Source of the DNA: Meira nashicola
Lineage: Eukaryota > Basidiomycota > Exobasidiomycetes > Exobasidiales > Brachybasidiaceae
Assembly: GCA_001600355.1 (NCBI GenBank)
Contig: BCJU01000001.1
Span: forward strand, 1,819,178 to 1,883,177
Reading direction: 5' to 3'
Length of the DNA: 64,000 nt
Position 1 is the stretch's first letter. Each line of letters starts with the position of its first letter. Position numbers and translations under genes: made by a program. The notes beneath the pieces are model-generated. The model saw only the letters and a list, made by a program, of their open reading frames with translations. It was not told the origin of the DNA and ran no database searches. Below, piece after piece: positions 41,694-52,101 of the stretch.

Positions 41694-42344
41694 TCACTGA
41701 GGCCTTGGAGGCATAGGATATCCAGGTGGTGGTGGTCGATATTGTCCTTGGGGTGGGAATCCGGGGGGAGGTCCTCGGAATCCACCAGGAGGCGGCGGTT
41801 GCATTCCTACTGGAGGAAAACCAGGCGGAGGTCCACCTGGCATCCCTGGAGGTGCACCCATCGGTGGAGCTCCCCTACCATATGCCATCGGTCTACCCGC
41901 CATTGTGGGAGGTGCAACTGCTCCTGGAGGCGCGGCTAAACCAATTCCTCTTCCAGCCGGTACACCACGTCCAGGACCGGGTTGAAGTTGTGTTTGAGGT
42001 CCTGTCTTCTCTGCTGGAGGTGGGCCTTCGATACTTAGGCTTACAATGCTTTCTCCTCGTAGGATGATCAATCCTAATGTTCTCTTTTGTTCAGGTGCAG
42101 GAGGGACGACTACATCATCATCATCTTCCGATCCATCTGTTTTGACTTGCTGTGATGCTGCTTTTCGCTTTTTCGATTTCGATTTTACCCTTCTGAATTC
42201 TTCAGTATCTGCAAGTACCAAATTCATATGCTGATCAAAAGCTAGAAGCTGACCTGTCATTTGTCTGCCGTCGTTTAGTGTGATTCTGAGCCGATAGTGA
42301 ATCAAAGACAGCATTTTGCTGCCTTTTGAATTGGATGGCGGCAT
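41694..42344 (-). CDS. SMB1: Spliceosomal Sm protein B (SmB)
   Basis: Single exon, 216 residues. Sm1 motif: MLSLIHYRLRITLNDGRQMTGQLLAFDQHMNLVLAD. Sm2 motif: RTLGLIILRGESIVSLSIEGPPP. The linker between them (RRVKSKSKKRKAASQQ then an acidic DDDD stretch) is long, as usual in SmB. The C-terminus is Pro/Gly/Met-rich with PPPGF and PPPPG repeats, similar to SmB/SmN tails that bind WW or GYF domains, plus scattered GRG sites that could be methylated. SmB is part of the heptameric ring on U1, U2, U4 and U5 snRNAs in the nucleus. Confidence 0.95.
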   Translation of the reverse strand: MPPSNSKGSKMLSLIHYRLRITLNDGRQMTGQLLAFDQHMNLVLADTEEFRRVKSKSKKRKAASQQVKTDGSEDDDDVVVPPAPEQKRTLGLIILRGESIVSLSIEGPPPAEKTGPQTQLQPGPGRGVPAGRGIGLAAPPGAVAPPTMAGRPMAYGRGAPPMGAPPGMPGGPPPGFPPVGMQPPPPGGFRGPPPGFPPQGQYRPPPPGYPMPPRPQ

Positions 42345-42675
42345 CTTGGACAGTAAATTGATATCTAGTCGATTAAGCTCTCTTTTCTCAAATATCGATT
42401 CACTTGGATGGATGCAGGTAAATGATGAAGAAGCTTGATTACAGTTGGTTTTCGATTGCTTTTACGCGCAACGCAAAAAGTGAATTCTTCTTAAAACGCC
42501 TTAGCTTGTATGATGTAGGGCGTGAAGCACGCGTAAGACGGCTAAACCGGTTAAAGCCAAGAATAACTAGACGGTCCAACACAGAAAAAGGCTTTTTACT
42601 CCACTATCTTATAGCATCCTCACACGATCTTACTTGCTCGATATCGTTCTCACCAGAGGGGTGAAGAGGTTCAAA
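42345..42675. other. Divergent promoter region between SmB and Rim20
   Basis: 331 bases between opposite start codons. It contains no gene. The in-frame extension of Rim20 upstream begins with TTG and is not used. Confidence 0.5.
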
Positions 42676-45210
42676 ATGCCGCGAAATGTGCTGAATATAC
42701 CACCTAAAGCATCAACTCTGAGCTCATCTTCACTGTCAAAAGTTTTGCGATCCCATATCTCGGAGCACTTTACAGATACACACCCTGATGCATTTACTGA
42801 TGATCTTAAACAGATTGCAAGGTTGCACGATCACATCGTTCACATGGATACACATGTTTCAAATATAGAATCAGCGCAAAAGTACTTGGCTCAATTAGCA
42901 TTTATGATAACAAAATTCCCATCAGATTTGGATTTAGCATTTCCATGGACGATTGCATTTCCACCAACATTGTCATTATTCAACGTCAGCCTCGTTCCCG
43001 ATGAATCTCCGCCTGCTTCTCCTGGAGTGTCAAGGGAGGTGGCAAAATCTTATGCTAAAACTACGACTTCATCTTCGATTATCGCTCACCCTAGCCTCCA
43101 TTATGAACGAGCTGCATTACTTTTCTCTTTGGCATCTTTATATAGCACTTTGGGCGCTCAAGAATCAAGATCCGAAGGAGAGAGTATTCGTCGTGCGATC
43201 TCATTCTTTCAATCATCTGCTGGTGTTTTGCAGTATATCATTGATGAGCTTGTTCCGCTTTTGCGACCTCTTTTTACTGGAAGAAATGCACGTTTTTCCG
43301 ATCCTGACCTTCAACCTGCCATGTTAGCATGCTTGAGAGATGCAATGCTGGCGCAAGCACAAGAATGCTTTTGGCAAAAAGCTGTTGTCGATAGACTAAA
43401 GGATGTTGCGATTGCCAAATTAGCATCAAGGGTGTCCGAGCTATACTCTCAAGCTTTAGAGTACGCAGAGACGGGTGGCTCGATTGAACCATTAGAGGTC
43501 GGAGCTCCTCAAGGATGTGAACTGCCACGGGAATGGATCAATCATATGACAATCAAGAAGTGGCATTTCGCTGCTGCTGCACAATTCCGCAAAAGTAGCG
43601 ATGATTTGAGCGCCAACAGGTATGGTGATGAACTCGGAAGACTAAAGCTTGCCGAATCTCATGTGAAGCAGGCTATGGGAGCATCACGAACTGGAGTTTC
43701 AACTGCATTACAGAATGACTTGAAATCACTTCAAGGTGCCATTCAAGCCAATTTGACCAGAGCGATGAAAGACAATGACTTGATCTATTTGGAAGCGGTA
43801 ACGCCAGCCTCAAAGTTGACTGCTATTCCCGCAGTCGTGATGGTAGAAGCAAAGATCCCAATTGAAATCTCTCAGCCAATTCAATTCTTACGTGATTCAC
43901 CTAGTCCTGCATTTGGCAAGCCTCTGTTCCAAGAATTGGTGCCTTATGGTGTTCATTTGGCGATCAGCGTTTTTGATGAACGAAAAGATTCTCTGGTACG
44001 CGAAGAGATCGAATTGAAGAGGCAAGAGCTTGACAGTTTAGCAACGAGTACTTTACAATCACTCGATTTACCTGGAAGTTTACAAGCTTTAGAACAACCA
44101 ATCGGTTTACCTCCTGCAGTGATGCGTAAATCGGACGAGATACGTTCAGAAGGCGGAATGGATCGTTTGAACGCTCTAAGTGAGGACGTGAGAAGAGTAG
44201 CAGAAATGGCAGCAGGCGTTTGGAATGAGATCGTACATCTTATTCGCCAAGCGCCTGCGCCCAATACGATCAATCATCCTGCCACAGTGCATATGTCAGA
44301 AAGGCATAATCAACAAGCATCTGCATTTGATGCTCAAACGGAAGAATATCGTCAAACATTACAACAAGCACGTTCGAGCGATCAAATCGTTCAACAAAAG
44401 TTGCAAGAATGGAAAGAAATCATTGAAACATTAGCAAAAGGACAAGATGCATTGAATAAATTCGTTCCAGGTCAAAAACGAGCAACTTCGATGACTGGTG
44501 AACAAAATGCTACAGTTCGTGCATTACGAGTTGAAATGGAAGCACTTGATGATTTGATGGATAGTCGTGCAAGTGTTTGTGAAGAAGCAAAATCGAAAGC
44601 TAAAAGACAAGATATTCGAAATGACATTATGCGTGAAGCGGGTATAATTGCAAGCGGACAAAATGCACCTTTGGTAATTGAATCTGCTCATTTCGAACCT
44701 TTGTTTGAACGTTCTTTGGCGATCTATGATCCGATGCGCTCAGAATTGATTGCTAGTGAAAAATCTCAACAAGATATTTTGGATAGAATAGCTGAACGTA
44801 ATGAAGCATTTGTACAGGCACGCAAAGTGGACGCAAATATGCAAAAACGACAAGAAGCATTGCAAACTTTGGATTTGGGATATGCTAAATATCGTGAAAT
44901 ATCTGCCAATTTAGTAGAAGGATTGAAATTTTACAATGCAATGGTGAAAATGCTTCACGAATTACGTGAGAACGTAGCAGGCTGGGTTCATCAAAGACAA
45001 GATGAGATGGCAGATCTATCTTCTAAAATGGAACAAGCATCTTTAGCTGCAACGGCTGTTACTAATCAGTCAAATGCTACGCCAACGAAAAGAAGAACTC
45101 GAGCAGCAGCAAAGGCAGCATCTTCTGTTCCAGAGCAAGATCAACCACAACCACCACAACCGCCCAATTGGGGAGCATGGCAAGGCGGAGACATTCGTTT
45201 TGCAGATTGA
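42676..45210 (+). CDS. RIM20: BRO1-domain pH-signalling protein Rim20/PalA
   Basis: 844 residues from the ATG at 42676 (MPRNVLNIPPKAS). The BRO1 domain fills about 1-390, with the characteristic early segments HFTDTHPDAFTDDLKQIARL, YLAQLAFMITKFP and FPWTIAF, and the later RAALLFSLASLYSTLG. A long coiled V-shaped region (about 400-790) follows, rich in Gln, Glu and Ala. The C-terminus ends NWGAWQGGDIRFAD, resembling PalA tails. Rim20/PalA binds ESCRT-III Snf7 and YPXL motifs of Rim101/PacC, bringing the factor to its protease at alkaline pH. The alternative is Bro1 itself, but the length and terminal motif favour Rim20. An ESCRT-III gene (Vps20) lies 25 kb away in the same window. Confidence 0.85.
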   Translation: MPRNVLNIPPKASTLSSSSLSKVLRSHISEHFTDTHPDAFTDDLKQIARLHDHIVHMDTHVSNIESAQKYLAQLAFMITKFPSDLDLAFPWTIAFPPTLSLFNVSLVPDESPPASPGVSREVAKSYAKTTTSSSIIAHPSLHYERAALLFSLASLYSTLGAQESRSEGESIRRAISFFQSSAGVLQYIIDELVPLLRPLFTGRNARFSDPDLQPAMLACLRDAMLAQAQECFWQKAVVDRLKDVAIAKLASRVSELYSQALEYAETGGSIEPLEVGAPQGCELPREWINHMTIKKWHFAAAAQFRKSSDDLSANRYGDELGRLKLAESHVKQAMGASRTGVSTALQNDLKSLQGAIQANLTRAMKDNDLIYLEAVTPASKLTAIPAVVMVEAKIPIEISQPIQFLRDSPSPAFGKPLFQELVPYGVHLAISVFDERKDSLVREEIELKRQELDSLATSTLQSLDLPGSLQALEQPIGLPPAVMRKSDEIRSEGGMDRLNALSEDVRRVAEMAAGVWNEIVHLIRQAPAPNTINHPATVHMSERHNQQASAFDAQTEEYRQTLQQARSSDQIVQQKLQEWKEIIETLAKGQDALNKFVPGQKRATSMTGEQNATVRALRVEMEALDDLMDSRASVCEEAKSKAKRQDIRNDIMREAGIIASGQNAPLVIESAHFEPLFERSLAIYDPMRSELIASEKSQQDILDRIAERNEAFVQARKVDANMQKRQEALQTLDLGYAKYREISANLVEGLKFYNAMVKMLHELRENVAGWVHQRQDEMADLSSKMEQASLAATAVTNQSNATPTKRRTRAAAKAASSVPEQDQPQPPQPPNWGAWQGGDIRFAD

Positions 45211-46252
45211 ATATTTGTATGATACCCTAAAAGAATAATAATATATATATAATATCACACCCATTGAGCCTTTTTATAAGAAATATAAAAAGATAAGAGT
45301 TTCACTGTTAATGAGACAAATCTGCGATTTAAGGCATTGTGAATACCACCAGCCAAAGACATTACCTCAAAGTTACGTTAAACAAGGAGGGAGAGGAGAG
45401 AGTGCTGCTGTGTGAAACCACTCTGGCACCTAAGCGCAATAATAATTGAGCGCAATCTCCCTACACTTTGAGTAGCCTTTAGGCACGCCTTGCGACGCGT
45501 CAAAGTGAAAATGCTACTAACCCTCCTTGAACTTCAAGAGATCTTTGACTACAAGGGCTCAGCGAGATTTGGACAGTGATCCCCCAAAAAACCCGATTAC
45601 AGGTTAAATTTTTTGGACTGCGTTACCGCTGTGCTACGAAGTAGCGTGTTACTAAGCAATGCAAAACGCCAGAATATATTGGAATACAAAATGAAGAATC
45701 CCGTCGCCATGTTGATGCTCATTAAAGACAATGCGTAAAGTATTAAAGTCAGAATGGTAGCAGATGAGATGGAGGGCTACTACTAGCTAGTCGCTAACGT
45801 AATGCACGAGAAAGTCTGTAATGAGGTAAGCCTTGAAAAAAAATCGAAGTCACCATTTTGATATGTCAAGACGTCCATCTCATCGTTAGAGCAGAATTTA
45901 TTTTCCAAGTTTTCCATCTTTGCATATCACAGCTTCAGAGATGGTGCAGTTTTATTGTTTTTCGTGATATTGGTTGATTTTGACGTTTGTTTTGTTATAT
46001 GATTTATTACTGTGTTTATTGGAAAGTGATAAATCCTATTCTTTTTTAACATCTATATATTTTGTATTCTTTATGCATGTATATGTACTTTGCAGACTTA
46101 TCCGAATCATCTCAGATGAAGACTGGGAGCTATTTGAAGTACCATTATCGAATGTTATCTGTGACCAAACAGAGAAAGCACATAAAATCATTATAAAAAT
46201 TATTGGATGTGAATAATAAAAATAAAACAAAATAAATAAATCTCACAATTAC
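45211..46252. other. AT-rich intergenic region
   Basis: About 1 kb after Rim20. A short TATATATATAT run lies at 45239-45251, probably part of the Rim20 3' UTR. A weak frame on the minus strand (46036-46160, ITFDNGTSNSSQSS...) follows a CACAG acceptor and may belong to the fragment at 46253-46334. A box-A-like sequence at 45626-45636 does not form a tRNA. Confidence 0.4.
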
Positions 46253-46334
46253 CATAATGCCCAAGAATCGGTTCGCCTAAAGTATAAGTAACTCCATATT
46301 GATCATATGGGGTTTCATAGACAACATCTTCAGA
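46253..46334 (-). pseudogene. Isolated coding-like exon, possible gene remnant
   Basis: On the minus strand, an ATATAG acceptor and a GTAATT donor bound 82 nt. These read SEDVVYETPYDQYGVTYTLG and then EPILGHY, which has strong protein character. A possible preceding exon (SIVLAP, near 46384-46401) sits between a TTGCAG acceptor and a GTGAGA donor. Joining to the next acceptor on the minus strand (CACAG near 46162) gives either an early stop or a frame change. No start codon or complete gene model was found. It may be a degraded gene, an outlying exon, or chance. Confidence 0.25.
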
Positions 46335-46817
46335 CTATATTTCGCGATCACCATCAATTCATTAACTCTGAACCGATCTCACGGGAGCCAAGACTATGGA
46401 TCTGCAAGCCAAGTAGGGTGGCAGTGCTCTAGTTTAGTTTACATGTGTACATATGAATAATCCTCAAAACGCGCGTGACCAGAGTAGCGTTGGCGTGGCG
46501 CGTTGGCTGCACTTTTGAATGCACGAATGCCCGGCCTCTTTCCTCCTTTGTAAACGCTAAAAATGCCTCCACACGCATCTGATGCGGACAGTACAGTATG
46601 CGCTGCTAGCAAGCAATGTTTTCTGTCAAAAGCAATTACCAAAATTTAATCGGCATCCGTTAAGGTATCAAAAAGGGCAGAAGATGAGTGTAATCTATTT
46701 ATTTACTTACTGATTTCGTGTCGGCAGACACCCCTTTCAAATTTCAACATCCTAACAATCTATCATCTTCTTAACTTCAACAACCAACTTATCCTATTAA
46801 TACCACAAAGAAACATT

Positions 46818-47192
46818 ATGGACTTCTTCTTTTGTCTTCCTGTAATCTTCGGATGCCCAACGAAAATCAAGCAAGAAGGCGGCGGTCAAGCGTGAGTATA
46901 TGTAGATTTTTTAAGTCGGGGCAAAATACTCACACGTATGATTATTCATCATTCATCTTTCTTCTCTCCCAGTCACGTTTGTCCTCGCTGTCATAACGCT
47001 CAAGTAGTTACAGGTAAAAGTCGTACTTGGTTCGAAATTTGTTGGATTCCTTTAATTCCATTCAAATCAAAACATATCTATATTTGTGGAATTTGTCAAT
47101 GGCAAGCACCTCAAGACGGACAATATCAACCGCCAGTTGCAGGCCATCCAGGTTATGCACAGCCACCGCAAGGGATGATGAAGCCGCAATAA
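46818..47192 (+). CDS. Small zinc-ribbon protein (zinc_ribbon_15-like)
   Basis: Exons 46818-46891 and 46973-47192 (81-nt intron, GTGAGT...CCCAG) encode 97 residues. The N-terminus is MDFFFCLPVIFGCPTK. The core is CPRCHNAQVV, then RTWFEICWIPLIPFKSKHIY, then CGICQW. This is a four-cysteine ribbon around a conserved WFE..W.PL.P segment found in small fungal zinc-ribbon proteins of unknown function. The tail is Pro/Gln/Gly-rich. The hydrophobic, aromatic stretch between the ribbon halves could contact a membrane. The family is widespread in fungi but has no settled role that I know of. Confidence 0.8.
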
Positions 47193-47397
47193 GCAGCTCT
47201 CCAATCTTTATGCACGTCAAACATGAATGAACATGTCATACGTATGCTGTAATTTATTCCATTTTCTTCTTATTTCTCGTTCTTAATGGCACGCTATCAT
47301 TCTGCATGTGGTATACTGATACATCGGTAAGTATAATTAAAGCAACAATAGTATAAAATAAAGCAATACAACTTAAACAACAGCAAAAAAAAAAATA

Positions 47398-50300
47398 TCA
47401 AAAACCTCCACGAAGGCGTGCTTTAAGTCTAGCCAATTGAAGATCGGCTGCATCAATTTGATCTTGAAGTCGATCATAGCGTTGTTGTAAGTGATCATAT
47501 CCATCCGGTCTTTCATCGAAGTTGCGATCAATCGAATCAGATTTGGGATGAGGTAACTGCGTTTTCATCGTACGTGAATGCTCCTTGCCCCCTGCAACAT
47601 TTTCGCGAAGTACGGGTCGTTGGGACACCTTTGTATCGCTCAAATTGTTTCGCTCTTCTTCATCGTCGATGTACATTCTCCTAACAGATTCCTTCGCTCT
47701 TATTCTTTTCTCATCCATTTTATCCCCTACCATCTGCTCAGAGATGCCTCTGTTGTCCTGCATATTCATCGCTCTTACTGCTAACGGTCTAACAATTCCA
47801 ACTTGCTCATCTCGATTGAACCCTTGTTGTAGTTTCGGTTCTCTCAATGAGGATGATGGGATTTGTTTTTGCGACGTAACAAAATTTATTTGTGTTGCAG
47901 GGGCAGATACCGGTCTCAAAAAGTCAGGCGAAGGAGAAAATTCATTCTCGCTCGTTGGACTGGTTCCACCAAATGTGTCTGGATAGCCTGGTAAGCCAGG
48001 ACTACTCAACGTTCCCCCAACACGATTAATCATCTTATTGCTTGCGGCTGTATTCAACACCAATCTTGCAGGAGCTTGTCCATCACTGGTCGGACTTGGC
48101 ACAATCAAAGTAGAATTACTCGTATCTTTTCCATGACCAGCATCATTTTCACCTTCCAATTCCGCATCCGGATTCACTCCTTTGCGATATTGTGACATAA
48201 TCTCGTGACTATCACGGCGACGGAGCATCATGTTCGAATGTCTGCGTTTAAATTGAGCAATCGCTTTTGGTATAGGTCCACTTGTATGATTAAACTCTCC
48301 CAATCGTTCGATTGGCGGTAACAAATCCGGTTTAGATCGTACTTCTGGAATATCTATCGCTTGCTTCAGTGTGATTGCGGTATCGGAATTCCCTCGTGTC
48401 AGTTGACCAGTCTTTCTGGTGATGTCACTTTCTTCTGGCTTGACCAATAAGGCGGTCAAGTTTCCTGGCGGCTCAATGAGCATTGGGCTTGCCGTTCTTG
48501 CTATCCTTGTTGGTGTATCACGATGTTGAGCTTTGAGTAATAGTTGCCGTGCACTCTTTCGTCGACCGATCGCTTGTGGCGTCGTAAGGCTTAATGCAGA
48601 CAGCGTAGGATTGTGTGGACTTATTTCTGGTGATGCGGATGATGCCGTAGATGACGGCGAGATAGAAGGATGTGTAGGTGAAATATCCAGAATTGGCTCT
48701 AACGGTTGTCTTGGTTGACTGTAGCCCGCTGTTGCTGGACGCTTATCAAACGATGTTAATTGAAATGTTACCGACCTACGATCTGCCGTTCCATCCGACT
48801 TTCTTCGATTTCGCAAAGCATTCTTTGGCACATGCGACTCATCAGCCATCGAATCACTTGAAATGTGTATAGCTCCACCTTTTGCATTATCCTCCTCCTC
48901 TTCCTCATCGTCTGCCATTGTTTCTTGTCCTGCATGTCTTCCTTTCCTCGCACTTTGCATAACAGCAATCTTCAATTCCCGCCATGCCTCTCTTTCTGAA
49001 ATCTCACGTTTAGCATTACTACCTCCGGAGCACCTCGAATCCGATCCTTCTCCAGACGTAGCTGAAGCTGAACGTGCACGTTCTAGATCGTTTCTTTTCA
49101 ATATACCTCCAACGTAAGGTGTATTTTTTGGTCTCGCTGATTGTGCGACAGGGAAAGGATAAGGTGATGCTGGCACAGGTACAGCTGTTGAACTTTCACC
49201 TGCTGAATTGGTCAAATTACTGTACGACTTTTGCCGAACGGGAGTCACAAACCGACCATCATGTATACTAATCGATCCTGAAGCTCCTCTCATCTTCGTG
49301 GCCGTTTGCATTGCATGACGATGTAAGCTCTCACGTGGCTTATACGTTGAACGTTGGTCGGATGTCTTTCTTGATTGCGGTGGAGTAGATTCGATTGGTG
49401 CAGAAAGATCAGGCCCAGATGTGATATCACTGATGTTCGACGAATCTGTTTTCTGAGCAAGAGGCGATGAAGATGAGAACTGATTCTGCACATCCACCTG
49501 AGATAGATTGAAGGCATCGGAAGAAGGAACGTAGGAAAATCCTATCCAGGTCGGGTCCAAGCTAGACCATTGGGCTACCGTAGTATGATCATGCTGTGAA
49601 TGCGATTGATCAAAGTACGAGTGGTGTCGTTCATGGTACTTTCTGTTCGAATTTACTCTTGAATCTTCTTGTTCCTGGTCGAGATTTCCGCCAGAGATAT
49701 TGTCCAACGCAGCACGAGAGATTTCAACAGAATTCGGAAAGCCAGGAAAGTCATTGGCATCGTTTGCCCAAACTTTTGACCAATTCATCGGTCCTGCATC
49801 GTACGATTGACTATCCAGACCAACTTTGGGACTGTGTAATACTGATGGTTCAGGTTGATAAGAGCCATCACCAATGTCGGGAATGGCTTCTAGATGCGGA
49901 ACAAATGGCACAGGATTTTGCCAGGGTCTAGACCAGTCTACTCCAACGAAGAAAGGATGCTGTTGTACCTCTGATGACGAAACGGTACCAAGTCTACGAT
50001 CTGCATCCGTGATTAAGCAAGTGATGAAATCGTACAATTGTTCAGGGCAATTTACCCTATTATCCATACGAAAACATTCTTTGTGATTTTTGATCATTTC
50101 CATCGTATCAGCAATCTTCTCAGAGAAGAAAGGCAATTGCTTATACACCATTTCAAATAATAGCACTCCAACGCTCCACCAATCACATTCAGGACCATAA
50201 AGACCTGGCCCCTCAGGCGGTGGCTCGTCGTCATCCTCTCCTTCTTCTTCACTTTGAATTGAGCTATTAGGAAGTGTTGTAGAAGCGTCCATGCTACTGA

Positions 50301-51363
50301 CGTACGAGTAATGCTGTCTCTGTCGTCTGCGACTCATTAAATCTGCTGACCAAAATATTTCAGGTGCAATATAATCTGCCGTTCCGATCAAGCAGCAATG
50401 TCGATAGAGTACCCTTCTCTGATTTCGTTTGCTCTGTCTCAGACCACCGTTGCCGCCACCTCCAGATGCGAATGGTAAATTTGCAGTTGCTGGCACTTCA
50501 TCAAAAAACGCAAAAGGCGCGGAACTTGCTAAATCACACATCAACAGATGACCTGATCGATCTATAAGCCAATTTCCGGGTTTAATATCTCTATGCATAA
50601 AGCCTTGAGCATGAAGCCAAGAGATTGCAGCCACGATATCGATGGCATACGATCGAACATATTGGTGAGATAAAAGACCGCCAGTTTTATTGCGTGCTTC
50701 ATGGTCTTTCGGTGCTTGTCCAGCACTTTCCAGGAAATGATAAAGGTCGCCTGCAGGACAATATTCCATCAAGATGTGCAAACTTGCTTGACTCTGAAAA
50801 GAAGCGATACAGGATGGTGTAAAACTGGATCTCCCTCTGATCTCCTTTTGTGCTAAAGTGAGCAATCTTCTTTCGTTCATAGGTGCATTAGATTTGAATC
50901 CTCGTTTGGCAGCTCCTTTTGTTGTAGATTTGAGAATGTAAATTTGTCGATCGAATCTTGAACGTACTAATTCTACAGTTCCCTCTCTATTTGACTCTAA
51001 GCAATTGATCGAGATGAAGTCTCTACTTGAGTCATTGAGATAAGAAGCAGAAATGCTCTTCAATGCTGTTGAAGCCCGCAATCGTGCGATGTTTGATTCT
51101 GCGACTCCTTTTTGGATCGACCATAAAATTGCCATTGAAAGATCTAATTGCTTGCCCAGTCGTTCATTCTTATCATCTTGATCGACCAGATATGAAGATC
51201 TATCATTACAAGCACACGTATTTGCTGCATTTTCATCCGTTTGCGGTAGATGTGAAGCAGCATACAATGCTTCCTGATGTGCTTGTGTAATGCACGGTTC
51301 GTCATTCAACTCCTCCAATTGTGATCGGCGATATTCCCATGATGTAGTAGCACTCGAATCCAT
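47398..51363 (-). CDS. Divergent AGC-type protein kinase with degenerate glycine loop and DLA in place of DFG
   Basis: Single exon, 1321 residues. The kinase domain (about 115-450) contains HRDIKPGN (257-264), D277-L278-A279 at the DFG position, GTADYIAPEIF (327-337), GPECDWWSVGVLLFEMVYKQLPF and RRLGTVSSSEVQQHPFF followed by DWSRPWQNPVPFVP. The last part is typical of AGC kinases (NDR/ROCK/DMPK branch). The expected GxGxxG loop is replaced by ESNREGTVELV. The VAIK lysine is probably the K of YILKSTTKG, and NERR may supply the helix-C glutamate. Large insertions follow DLA (Gly-rich, about 40 residues) and APEIF (acidic, about 45 residues). The C-terminal 850 residues are disordered, ending in a coiled coil (HLQQRYDRLQDQIDAADLQL). 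HRD and metal Asp are kept, so activity is possible. Orthology is unknown. Confidence 0.82.
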   Translation of the reverse strand: MDSSATTSWEYRRSQLEELNDEPCITQAHQEALYAASHLPQTDENAANTCACNDRSSYLVDQDDKNERLGKQLDLSMAILWSIQKGVAESNIARLRASTALKSISASYLNDSSRDFISINCLESNREGTVELVRSRFDRQIYILKSTTKGAAKRGFKSNAPMNERRLLTLAQKEIRGRSSFTPSCIASFQSQASLHILMEYCPAGDLYHFLESAGQAPKDHEARNKTGGLLSHQYVRSYAIDIVAAISWLHAQGFMHRDIKPGNWLIDRSGHLLMCDLASSAPFAFFDEVPATANLPFASGGGGNGGLRQSKRNQRRVLYRHCCLIGTADYIAPEIFWSADLMSRRRQRQHYSYVSSMDASTTLPNSSIQSEEEGEDDDEPPPEGPGLYGPECDWWSVGVLLFEMVYKQLPFFSEKIADTMEMIKNHKECFRMDNRVNCPEQLYDFITCLITDADRRLGTVSSSEVQQHPFFVGVDWSRPWQNPVPFVPHLEAIPDIGDGSYQPEPSVLHSPKVGLDSQSYDAGPMNWSKVWANDANDFPGFPNSVEISRAALDNISGGNLDQEQEDSRVNSNRKYHERHHSYFDQSHSQHDHTTVAQWSSLDPTWIGFSYVPSSDAFNLSQVDVQNQFSSSSPLAQKTDSSNISDITSGPDLSAPIESTPPQSRKTSDQRSTYKPRESLHRHAMQTATKMRGASGSISIHDGRFVTPVRQKSYSNLTNSAGESSTAVPVPASPYPFPVAQSARPKNTPYVGGILKRNDLERARSASATSGEGSDSRCSGGSNAKREISEREAWRELKIAVMQSARKGRHAGQETMADDEEEEEDNAKGGAIHISSDSMADESHVPKNALRNRRKSDGTADRRSVTFQLTSFDKRPATAGYSQPRQPLEPILDISPTHPSISPSSTASSASPEISPHNPTLSALSLTTPQAIGRRKSARQLLLKAQHRDTPTRIARTASPMLIEPPGNLTALLVKPEESDITRKTGQLTRGNSDTAITLKQAIDIPEVRSKPDLLPPIERLGEFNHTSGPIPKAIAQFKRRHSNMMLRRRDSHEIMSQYRKGVNPDAELEGENDAGHGKDTSNSTLIVPSPTSDGQAPARLVLNTAASNKMINRVGGTLSSPGLPGYPDTFGGTSPTSENEFSPSPDFLRPVSAPATQINFVTSQKQIPSSSLREPKLQQGFNRDEQVGIVRPLAVRAMNMQDNRGISEQMVGDKMDEKRIRAKESVRRMYIDDEEERNNLSDTKVSQRPVLRENVAGGKEHSRTMKTQLPHPKSDSIDRNFDERPDGYDHLQQRYDRLQDQIDAADLQLARLKARLRGGF

Positions 51364-52101
51364 GGGGTTGGCTAAACTTGTGCTTGGAGTGGTGTTTCAC
51401 CTGGAAAAGCTTTATTGTGACCTTGCTAGATGAGCGGATACGTCAACATAAACACCATTGCGTTATCTTACGAGGATGTCTGGTTTGTTGAGCTGATGAT
51501 TACCAAGCAAAAGTTGCTTGTGTGCAATCTCCAATGGACGCTTTGCGTGATGAATGTCAAATTTGATGAATGAAGTAAGTCATTCATACATCATTCATTC
51601 CATCGGGTCTTATATGTAGCATACATACTGCAATGCTCTGTTTGTGGAGAGCAACACTACTTCCGCCGTTCCGCGTATGGTTTTCTCTACAGGCGTGTTC
51701 AAAGCCAGTGCACCTGAACACAGGCACCCAAATTTTTGGCGTCGCGTACGTTCACGTGTTGATTCTATTCCATACACTTCAAAAAAGCTGGCTGGTGAGG
51801 GTCTTTTTATGCACGCATGGGCCCTGTTTCCAAGCTTCATATCGGATCTTTTGAAGCAAAGGGCGTTCGTTGATGCTGGGGTATTGCACCTAAAAGTCAT
51901 AAATACGAATCATCTTACATTACTCTCGTGTCCATCACACTATCATCAACCCTAAACCTTCTTTTGCCATCCTCCCGATTGACTGCTGGTTTGGACGGTG
52001 TTTCTGTTTATCGGTCGCCTTGTATGGTGCTTTGTATCTCTCAACAATCATAGCACCTCCATTGCGACCACTAAAGATATTCTACAAACAAATCGTTCAA
52101 G
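51364..52101. other. Divergent intergenic region between the AGC kinase and cullin-3 genes
   Basis: 738 bases holding two promoters. Overlapping open frames on both strands at 51610-51955 have no domain and mirror one another, so I treat them as chance. A direct repeat of TCATTCAT-like units lies at 51580-51600. Confidence 0.45.

Noticed and set aside
42556..42561. GCCAAG hexamer upstream of RIM20 as a PacC/Rim101 site
   Set aside because: A single 6-bp match is expected by chance, and there is no second site nearby.
45626..45636. Box-A-like TAGCACAGCGG on the minus strand, possible tRNA
   Set aside because: There is no box B at proper spacing, and no pairing acceptor or anticodon stem could be drawn.
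51610..51955. Open frames on both strands upstream of cullin-3
   Set aside because: Mirror-image frames of similar length without motifs in a divergent promoter are most simply chance.
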